From the NCBI RefSeq assembly GCF_018687355.1, contig NZ_CP061288.1, positions 1,932,144 to 1,996,143 of the forward strand: a stretch of DNA of 64,000 nt, read 5' to 3'. The stretch's first letter is position 1. Each line of letters begins with the position of its first letter. Both the position numbers and the translations under genes were made by a program. Source of the DNA: Polynucleobacter sp. VK25. GTDB lineage: Bacteria; Pseudomonadota; Gammaproteobacteria; Burkholderiales; Burkholderiaceae. Shown piece by piece: positions 57,329 through 64,000 of the stretch. The notes below the pieces were generated by a model. It made no database searches and was not told the origin of the DNA. It was given only the letters and a program-made list of their open reading frames with translations.

Positions 57329-58003
57329 ATGCAAATATCGCGCGCGTTAAACCCCTTTACTCGAATCGATCACGGCAGCCCCCTTTACCCACCTCGACTC
57401 TATGATCTATATGACCCCCCTGAGTCACTCTATATAGATGGTGATATCAGCCTTCTGAAAATGCCGATGATCGCCATCGTGGGCTCTAGAAGCGCTAGCC
57501 TGGAGGGCCTAAAGAACGCAGCCCTCTTTGCTCAAGCATTATCAAACGCAGGCGCTCTGATCCTTTCTGGCCTAGCAAAGGGGGTCGACAGTGCCGCCCA
57601 CCAGGCAACGATTAAGCTGGGGCCTAGGCACCGAACTGCGGCGGTATTAGGTACGGGCATAGACCTTGTCTACCCTCGCCAAAATATCCCCCTATCCCAG
57701 GCGATTAGTCGGCAAGGCCTATTGGTATCCGAGCTCCCTTTAGGGGTAGGGCCCCAAGCGCGCCATTTTCCAAGGCGAAATCGGATTATTGCGGCCCTAG
57801 CACTTGGCGTAGTGGTGATAGAGGCGGCCGAAAGGTCAGGCTCACTGATTACGGCTCGCTTAGCCGCAGACCTTGGAAGAGAGGTCTTTGCTCTTCCGGG
57901 CTCCATTCATAGTGCCAATTCTGCTGGCTGCCACCGATTGATCCAACAAGGGGCAAAGCTGGCTTTTAAGCCCGATGATGTCCTTGAGGAGCTGCATTTT
58001 TAA
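57329..58003 (+). CDS. dprA: DprA/Smf DNA-processing protein, Rossmann-core only
   Basis: 224 residues from ATG 57329. DprA loads RecA on incoming single-stranded DNA during transformation. The Rossmann core is clear: MIAIVGSRSASLEGLK, LSGLAKGVDSAAHQATI, VLGTGIDLVYPRQN, FPRRNRIIAALALGVVVIEA, and SGSLITARLAADLGREVFALPG. Relatives are usually 300-400 residues, with an N-terminal SAM/HhH domain and a C-terminal winged helix; both appear to be missing or very reduced. A longer frame opens at 57221 but overlaps def without homology. The DUF494 gene often found after dprA is absent. Confidence 0.9.
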   Translation: MQISRALNPFTRIDHGSPLYPPRLYDLYDPPESLYIDGDISLLKMPMIAIVGSRSASLEGLKNAALFAQALSNAGALILSGLAKGVDSAAHQATIKLGPRHRTAAVLGTGIDLVYPRQNIPLSQAISRQGLLVSELPLGVGPQARHFPRRNRIIAALALGVVVIEAAERSGSLITARLAADLGREVFALPGSIHSANSAGCHRLIQQGAKLAFKPDDVLEELHF

Positions 58004-58224
58004 CTAAAACCTGTATTTAAGGGGCTTAAAAGGAGGTTTTGTTCAAAAACTTGGGGTTTTAACCGGGCGAAAACAAGTCAAAAATAGGGGTTTTTGGACT
58101 TTTTCTAATTTATCGGTTAATAATAAAAAAGGGGTATGCAATTGGCCAAGCCCGATTTTGGTTTAAATTGGCCATCCGTTTTACCCAAAAAACATCATTT
58201 CTAGCTCAAATTTAGGCAAAACGC

Positions 58225-60897
58225 GTGGCAACTAAAGCAACTACCAAAAAAAGCATCTCGAAGACTGCCGCCGGGGACCATCCCAAGGCGCTCATCATTG
58301 CGGAAAAGCCTTCTGTTGCCAATGACATTGCAAAGGCTTTGGGCGGCTTTACGAAATACGAAGATTATTTTGAGAGCGATGAATTTCTAATTTCTTCTGC
58401 GGTTGGCCATTTATTAGAAATTGCCGCCCCCGAAGAATTTGACGTTAAGCGCGGCAAATGGTCCTTCGCAAATTTGCCAGTAGTGCCTCCTTATTTTGAT
58501 TTGCGCCCAATTGCCAAAACAGAATCACGTCTCAAGGTTTTGCAAAAACTGATTAAGCGTAAAGATGTCACTGCACTGATTAATGCTTGTGACGCGGGGC
58601 GAGAAGGTGAATTGATTTTCCGCTTGATTGCACAACATGCAAAAGCATCGCAATCGATTAAACGTTTATGGCTGCAATCGATGACCCCGGCCGCCATTCG
58701 CGAGGGATTTACGAACTTACGCACAGATGAAGATATGAAACCACTCGCTGATGCGGCTCGCTGCCGCTCTGAAGCGGACTGGTTGGTCGGCATCAATGGC
58801 ACGCGTGCCATGACGGCATTTAATAGTAAGAGCGGTGGTTTCTTCTTAACAACTGTAGGTCGTGTACAGACCCCAACACTATCTATTGTCGTGGAGCGTG
58901 AAGAGCTCATTCGCAAGTTCATCTCCAAAGACTATTGGGAGGTGAAGGCTGAATTTATCGCTGCAGCCGGCATCTATGAAGGCCGTTGGTTCGATCCGAA
59001 GTTTAAGAAAGATGTTGCTGAACCTGATGCTCGCGAGAATCGCTTATGGAGCGAGGCAGCAGCACAAAGCATTGTGGCTGCATGTCGCGGCAAAAAAGCC
59101 AATGTCTCTGAAGAAGCCAAGCCTGCAACACAACTTGCCCCCCAATTGTTTGATTTAACAAGCTTGCAACGCGAAGCAAATGCACGCTTTGGTTTCTCTG
59201 CAAAAAATACATTGGGTCTTGCACAAGCCTTATATGAGCGCCACAAAGTATTAACGTATCCGCGTACTGATGCAAAAGCACTGCCAGAGGACTACCTCGA
59301 TACTGTTAAGCAGACCATGGAGAATCTTGCTGAGAATTCGCAAGACTATCGTGCTTTTGCTAAGCAAATTCTCAAGGGCGACCCAAAAGATCCAAAAGCT
59401 AAAGCAGGCTACGGTTGGGTCAAGCCAAACAAACGCATTTTTGATAACTCAAAAATTTCTGATCACTTTGCGATCATTCCAACATTAGAAACGCCTAAGA
59501 GCTTAAGCGAGCCTGAGGCTAAGCTATATGACTTAGTCGTACGTCGTTTCTTGGCGGTGTTTTATCCTGCTGCAGAATTCCGCGTTACCACTCGCATTAC
59601 CGAGGTATCTGGACACCACTTCAAGACTGAAGGGCGAGTCCTTGTAAATCCAGGCTGGTTAACGGTTTATGGCAAATCTAATCAGGCAGATGATGAGCTA
59701 GTTGCAGTTCAAGAGGGCGAGTCGGTACAAACGGAATCTATTGCTGCCGTGCCTTTAAAAACAAAGCCGCCTGCACGCTATACAGAAGCAACTTTGCTCT
59801 CCGCAATGGAGAGCGCCGGCAAATGGGTTGATGACGATGAAATGCGTGAAGCTATGGCTGAAAAAGGCTTAGGCACGCCAGCAACACGCGCTGCCATCAT
59901 CGAAGGCTTGCTCGCAGAAAAATACATGGTGCGTGAAGCGCGCGAGCTGATACCAACAGCAAAAGCTTTTCAGTTAATGACTTTGCTCCGCGGTCTAGAT
60001 GTTGAAGAATTAACGCGTCCTGACTTAACTGGTAGTTGGGAAAATAAGCTATCGCTTATCGAGCAAGGCAAGATGAATCGCGATACGTTTATGCAAGAAA
60101 TTGCACAAATGACTCAACGCATCGTCAAGCGTGCCAAAGAATATGACAGCGATACCATTCCAGGCGATTACGCCACGATGACCACGCCGTGCCCACACTG
60201 TAAGGGTCCTGTTAAAGAAAACTATCGCCGTTTTGCCTGTGAGAAGTGTGGCTTTACGATCAGTAAAACACCGGGTGGACGTGCATTTGAATACCCTGAA
60301 GTAGAAGAGTTGTTGCGCGAGAAAACGATCGGACCACTACAAGGATTCCGCAGCAAAATGGGGCGCCCATTCGCTGCCATTATTAAGTTAAGCGAAATTC
60401 CAGAAGACGATAAAGATTATCCAAACGCTGGCTTCAAACTCGAATTTGATTTTGGTAATACACAAGATGATGAAACTGAAGCGGTAGATTTTACAGGTCG
60501 ACAAGCGCTGGGCGTTTGTCCAAAGTGCTCTGGCGCAGTGTATGAAGATGGCATGCGTTATGTGTGCGAAAACAATACCGGCCCTAGTAAATCATGTGAT
60601 TTCAAAACCGGAAAAGTGGTGTTGCAACAAGAAGTTTCAGCCGAACAAGTTCAAAAATTATTAAAAGAAGGTAAGACTGATCTTCTAACCAACTTTAAGT
60701 CGAACCGCACTGGGCGTGGCTTTAAAGCCTATTTGGCTTTGGATTCCGCAGGCAAAATTGGTTTTGAATTTGAGGCCAAAGCTCCTAAGGCTGAAGGCGC
60801 GGCTCCGGCGAAGAAGCGGGCTGGCGCTAGTGCGGCGACCAAGTCAGCAGCAAAGCCAAAGCGCGCAAGCAAAGCAAAATCATCTTCTAGTAGCTGA
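58225..60897 (+). CDS. topB: DNA topoisomerase III (type IA)
   Basis: 890 residues from GTG 58225. Toprim domain: KALIIAEKPSVANDIAKAL (given in part) and DAGREGELIFRLI. The cleavage tyrosine lies in LTYPRTDAKALP. Large C-terminal part with cysteine clusters (CPHCKG/CEKCGF and CPKCSG/CENN..SCDF) and a Lys/Ala/Ser-rich tail of about 40 residues that overlaps the convergent FAD protein gene. The core resembles TopB rather than TopA (RLWLQSMTPAAIREGF, GRVQTPTLSIVVEREE). It untangles single-strand crossings during replication and recombination. The leader 58004-58224 is gene-free. Confidence 0.85.
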   Translation: MATKATTKKSISKTAAGDHPKALIIAEKPSVANDIAKALGGFTKYEDYFESDEFLISSAVGHLLEIAAPEEFDVKRGKWSFANLPVVPPYFDLRPIAKTESRLKVLQKLIKRKDVTALINACDAGREGELIFRLIAQHAKASQSIKRLWLQSMTPAAIREGFTNLRTDEDMKPLADAARCRSEADWLVGINGTRAMTAFNSKSGGFFLTTVGRVQTPTLSIVVEREELIRKFISKDYWEVKAEFIAAAGIYEGRWFDPKFKKDVAEPDARENRLWSEAAAQSIVAACRGKKANVSEEAKPATQLAPQLFDLTSLQREANARFGFSAKNTLGLAQALYERHKVLTYPRTDAKALPEDYLDTVKQTMENLAENSQDYRAFAKQILKGDPKDPKAKAGYGWVKPNKRIFDNSKISDHFAIIPTLETPKSLSEPEAKLYDLVVRRFLAVFYPAAEFRVTTRITEVSGHHFKTEGRVLVNPGWLTVYGKSNQADDELVAVQEGESVQTESIAAVPLKTKPPARYTEATLLSAMESAGKWVDDDEMREAMAEKGLGTPATRAAIIEGLLAEKYMVREARELIPTAKAFQLMTLLRGLDVEELTRPDLTGSWENKLSLIEQGKMNRDTFMQEIAQMTQRIVKRAKEYDSDTIPGDYATMTTPCPHCKGPVKENYRRFACEKCGFTISKTPGGRAFEYPEVEELLREKTIGPLQGFRSKMGRPFAAIIKLSEIPEDDKDYPNAGFKLEFDFGNTQDDETEAVDFTGRQALGVCPKCSGAVYEDGMRYVCENNTGPSKSCDFKTGKVVLQQEVSAEQVQKLLKEGKTDLLTNFKSNRTGRGFKAYLALDSAGKIGFEFEAKAPKAEGAAPAKKRAGASAATKSAAKPKRASKAKSSSSS

Positions 60898-61958
60898 GCG
60901 GTAATTAGCTTGGCCGCTAGGGCGGACCATAAAATTCCTCTCGAGCCCAGGGCTGTAGCGAGAAATATTCCTGGGCGCTGAGTGAGCGCGCCAATGATTG
61001 GCAAACGATCTCCGGCAACACAGCGAACACCAACAAATTCTCCAGTCTTTATTAATGCACGAAGATCGCCTTCTGGATAATTCACTAAACCTCTCGCTTG
61101 CTCGCGATTGAAATCATCGCTTGCTTCTCTTGGAGTGAGATCGTCTTCACCCTCATCAAAACTCGAACCTACAATCCATTCATAGCTGCCGTCTTCAAGC
61201 CGCTTGGCAGGCAGACAATACCCATCACCGGTGATGCCAACCCGGGGCAACTTTTTAACCCAAGCATCTCCTTCGTTCACCTTGAAAATGCTGAGCTGGC
61301 CCCTTACTGGCCTTAAAGGCAAACGAATGCCAACACTAGCCATTAATGGCTTGGCCTCTATGGCACAAGCAACAATAACTTTGTTTGCAGTAATGATGGG
61401 TTGGTTTGAGGCATCCAATAAACACCACTGACTCTCACGCTCTTCTAAGCGTGCAACCCGCACACTCCAAAGACAAGTCAGGCCCTCGCGATCTTGTAGC
61501 AACTGCGTACTTGCTTCGAACAAATTTAAGCCGGCGCCTCGCGGCAACCAAACGCCGCTTTGCTCAATTCCACAAATCTTATTAGCCTCTTGTGCATCCA
61601 TAGCAATGGCCATATCTTGATCAAGATTCAAAGAATGGAGATGCCCAGTCGTTTCAGAGCGATCAAACGTTTTGTCTTTTTTGCTTGGCTGAAATATTCC
61701 ATGTTGCCCCCAAATATCTTTCCAGCGGGCTTCTGCAAGCAAGAATGCTATGCGCGTTAGTCGCAATAAACGAGGGGATCCCTTGCCAATATGTGGATGT
61801 GCAATGGCATAAGCATGACTTGAGCAAGCTGTGGCTGGGGATGCGGCGGCATCAACAATGCAAACTGCTTTGCCACGCTCGAGCAACTCATTTGCAATGG
61901 TTGCTCCGCAAATGCCTGCCCCAATCACCACTATTTCATGGTGTTGGGGTTTGGTCAT
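60729..61958 (-). CDS. FAD-dependent oxidoreductase of the MnmC C-terminal type
   Basis: 409 residues. N-terminal FAD-binding VVIGAGICGATIANELLERG (in part), SSHAYAIAHPHIGKG, GVWLPRGAGLN, GVRCVAGDRLPIIGAL and FLATALGSRGILWSALAAKLI. This is the oxidase half of MnmC, which converts cmnm5-uridine in tRNA wobble positions towards nm5U; the methyltransferase half is not fused. The last part DLVAALAPARFF, similar to the MnmC end, lies opposite the topoisomerase tail: the two genes overlap by 169 bp. Confidence 0.78.
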   Translation of the reverse strand: MTKPQHHEIVVIGAGICGATIANELLERGKAVCIVDAAASPATACSSHAYAIAHPHIGKGSPRLLRLTRIAFLLAEARWKDIWGQHGIFQPSKKDKTFDRSETTGHLHSLNLDQDMAIAMDAQEANKICGIEQSGVWLPRGAGLNLFEASTQLLQDREGLTCLWSVRVARLEERESQWCLLDASNQPIITANKVIVACAIEAKPLMASVGIRLPLRPVRGQLSIFKVNEGDAWVKKLPRVGITGDGYCLPAKRLEDGSYEWIVGSSFDEGEDDLTPREASDDFNREQARGLVNYPEGDLRALIKTGEFVGVRCVAGDRLPIIGALTQRPGIFLATALGSRGILWSALAAKLITAQLLEDDFALLARFGFAADLVAALAPARFFAGAAPSALGALASNSKPILPAESKAK

Positions 61959-61996
61959 TTAAATAAATCTAGATAGATATCGGTGTTGCTGAAAGC

Positions 61997-63862
61997 TTAA
62001 GCGTTCAAGCGTTTTTCAATTTTGGTGCGCATCTCTGCTAATTCCTTAGGCAGGCGCTCACCAAGGTGCTCAAACAACTCTGTATGCAGCTTGAGTTCGT
62101 TTTTCCAGTCATCTACCTTAGCGGTAATCACTTTCTCAAACTTCTCAAGCGAGAAGTCTAAGCCCTTCCAGTTCATATCACCGTGCTCTGGTGAAATACC
62201 AAATACAGTTTCAACGCCTTTTGCAGTGCCGTCTGCACGGCCCAAGATCCATGCCAGAACGCGCATGTTTTCACCGTATCCAGGCCAAACAAACTTGCCG
62301 TCGTCGCCTTTGCGGAACCAGTTCACGCAATAGATCTTAGGCAATACAGCGCCCTCGGCTTCAAGCTTCTTGCCAATATTGAGCCAATGCTGGAAGTAGT
62401 CGCTCATGTTGTAACCAGCAAATGCAATCATTGCAAATGGATCACGACGAACAACACCAACTTGACCTGTAATAGCAGCAGTGGTTTCAGAACCCATAGT
62501 TGCGGCCATGTAAACACCCTCTACCCAATCACGCGCTTCGCTAACGAGGGGCACAGTCGTTGAACGACGACCGCCGAATAAGAATGCATCGATTGGAACG
62601 CCTTCTGGGTCATCCCACTTAGGATCAACAGCCGGGTTATTTGTGGCTGCCATTGTGAAGCGAGAATTTGCATGAGCGGCTTTACGACCTGCAGCACCAT
62701 CAGCCGGAGTCCAGTCCTTACCTTGCCAGTCGATCAAATGCGCTGGCGGTGTATCTGTCAAACCTTCCCACCAAACATCACCATCATCAGTCAAGCCGAC
62801 GTTTGTAAAGATCACATCTTCATTTAATGAGTCGATGCAATTTGGATTTGTTTGGCGGTTTGTTCCAGGAGCAACGCCGAAGTAACCAGACTCAGGGTTA
62901 ATCGCAAACAAACGGGTTTTACCTGTAACAGGGTCCTTACGCGGCTTAATCCATGCAATATCGTCACCAATGGTTGTTACCTTCCAGCCGTCAAATCCTG
63001 CTGGTGGAATCATCATTGAGAAATTGGTTTTGCCACAAGCCGATGGGAACGCTGCAGCTACGTGGTATTTTTTTCCCTCAGGTGATGTAACACCCAAGAT
63101 CAACATATGCTCTGCGAGCCATCCTTGCTCACGTCCCATATTGGAAGCAATGCGTAAGGCAAAACATTTTTTACCTAACAATGCATTGCCGCCGTAACCA
63201 GAGCCAAATGACCAAATTTCACGAGTTTCTGGGTAGTGAACAATATATTTGGTTTTGTTGTTTGGCCAAGCCATATCCTTTTCGCCCGGGGTCAAAGGCT
63301 TGCCAACTGTGTGAACGCACGGAACAAATTCACCATCTGCGCCCAACTGATCAATTACCGCTCTGCCCATGCGGGTCATGAGGCGCATGTTGATCGCTAC
63401 GTAAGGGCTGTCAGACAACTCAACGCCAATGTGTGCAATCGGTGAACCGATCGGGCCCATAGAAAACGGTACGACGTACATCGTTCTGCCGCGCATGGAA
63501 CCATCGAACAATGGCTGTAGAGTGGCACGCATTTCTTTTGGTTCAACCCAATTATTAGTTGGGCCAGCATCTTCTTGTTTGGCAGAGCAGATATATGTGC
63601 GATCTTCTACGCGCGCAACGTCATCTGGATCGGATAAAGCCAAGAATGAGTTTTTACGCTTTGCTGGATTGAGGCGCTTAAATACACCTGCTTTAACCAA
63701 CAATTCACAAAGTTCATCGTACTCAGCTTGCGAACCATCACACCAACGAATCGCATCAGGCTTTGTGAGAGCGGCAACTTCGCCAACCCACTCAATTAAA
63801 CGCTTGTTTTTTACGTAAGCCGGCGCATTTACATTGATTTGGCCGCTGGTAGTTGAAGTCAT
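61997..63862 (-). CDS. pckG: Phosphoenolpyruvate carboxykinase (GTP)
   Basis: 621 residues. GTP-type PEPCK: converts oxaloacetate and GTP to PEP and CO2 in gluconeogenesis. P-loop [14 protein letters not shown] (with the mobile Cys) mid-protein, [12 protein letters not shown] and the C-terminal nucleotide-binding [20 protein letters not shown]. It lies downstream of mnmE on the same strand, with about 90 bp between. A TTAAAAT stretch before the start may be its -10 box. Confidence 0.97.
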   Translation of the reverse strand: MTSTTSGQINVNAPAYVKNKRLIEWVGEVAALTKPDAIRWCDGSQAEYDELCELLVKAGVFKRLNPAKRKNSFLALSDPDDVARVEDRTYICSAKQEDAGPTNNWVEPKEMRATLQPLFDGSMRGRTMYVVPFSMGPIGSPIAHIGVELSDSPYVAINMRLMTRMGRAVIDQLGADGEFVPCVHTVGKPLTPGEKDMAWPNNKTKYIVHYPETREIWSFGSGYGGNALLGKKCFALRIASNMGREQGWLAEHMLILGVTSPEGKKYHVAAAFPSACGKTNFSMMIPPAGFDGWKVTTIGDDIAWIKPRKDPVTGKTRLFAINPESGYFGVAPGTNRQTNPNCIDSLNEDVIFTNVGLTDDGDVWWEGLTDTPPAHLIDWQGKDWTPADGAAGRKAAHANSRFTMAATNNPAVDPKWDDPEGVPIDAFLFGGRRSTTVPLVSEARDWVEGVYMAATMGSETTAAITGQVGVVRRDPFAMIAFAGYNMSDYFQHWLNIGKKLEAEGAVLPKIYCVNWFRKGDDGKFVWPGYGENMRVLAWILGRADGTAKGVETVFGISPEHGDMNWKGLDFSLEKFEKVITAKVDDWKNELKLHTELFEHLGERLPKELAEMRTKIEKRLNA

Positions 63863-63951
63863 ATATTTCCCTATGAAGATTAAATATTTAATCCGACAAT
63901 TTTAACATTTTGGGTGAATTTTTACCCCTGGGCCCACACAGCACAAACCCT

Positions 63952-64000
63952 TTACTTGCCAATACAGAATTGACTGAAGATTTTGCCCAAAAGATCGTCT
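63952..64000 (-). CDS. mnmE: tRNA modification GTPase MnmE, last codons only
   Basis: Sixteen codons at the right edge read DDLLGKIFSQFCIGK and stop (TAA 63954-63952). FCIGK is the invariant end of MnmE, with the cysteine needed for the cmnm5U wobble modification. The rest of the gene lies outside the window. Its presence here with an MnmC-C-like gene 2 kb away concerns the same tRNA modification pathway. Confidence 0.85.
   Translation of the reverse strand, partial: DDLLGKIFSQFCIGK

Overview
The window reads as the chromosome of a free-living freshwater betaproteobacterium close to Polynucleobacter (Burkholderiales). Grounds: moderate GC, short intergenic gaps, the Burkholderiales orders fmt-htpX-rsmB-DUF4390-ntrY-response regulator and def/dprA/topoisomerase III, metX-metW, a DksA lacking most zinc cysteines, and several Bug-type (TctC) solute-binding proteins. 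The organism call is inference from gene content and order; no 16S gene is present.

Layout. 1-4.9 kb: the start of a lytic transglycosylase gene, 5-formyl-THF cyclo-ligase, then the methyl cycle metK -> ahcY -> metF on the minus strand. Two metabolite-sensing leaders control it: a SAM-II-like aptamer before metK and a SAH aptamer before ahcY. 5-11 kb: two lipid A acyltransferases and dapF, then pyrE, exonuclease III, ampG. 10.6-16.7 kb (minus): metW, metX, slmA, argB, dksA, a CobW-type GTPase, xerC and DUF484. 17-20.7 kb: gatCAB. 20.7-26.3 kb: the cell-elongation operon mreBCD-mrdA-rodA. 26-32.3 kb: HU, an LpxO-like hydroxylase, carbonic anhydrase, a third acyltransferase and a phosphoesterase/kinase-Usp pair. 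33-36.6 kb: a decayed dctA, a pseudouridine synthase, prfC with no canonical start codon, and a frameshifted lipoprotein gene. 36.6-41.8 kb: small transporters and metabolic enzymes. 42-49.9 kb: an accessory stretch with three Bug proteins, an RraA-like protein, alkaline phosphatase and tRNA-Phe, dotted with eroded tRNA 3' ends joined to a UUCG-loop terminator. 50-58 kb (mostly minus): NtrY-type kinase and regulator, DUF4390, rsmB, htpX, fmt, def; then dprA and topoisomerase III on plus. 60.7-64 kb: an MnmC-C-like FAD protein whose gene overlaps topoisomerase III tail to tail, pckG, and the last codons of mnmE.

How the parts fit: MetX/MetW supply methionine precursors, MetK makes SAM, AhcY clears SAH and MetF supplies the methyl group. 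AmpG, the Mre/Rod/PBP2 set, DapF and the transglycosylase serve peptidoglycan growth and recycling. Three LpxL-family enzymes and an LpxO-like hydroxylase shape lipid A. The most unusual signals are the paired SAM/SAH RNA switches with a 30-nt palindrome between them, the ATT-initiated prfC, the dctA relic, and the tRNA 3'-end relics. No CRISPR array, prophage or complete insertion sequence was seen.
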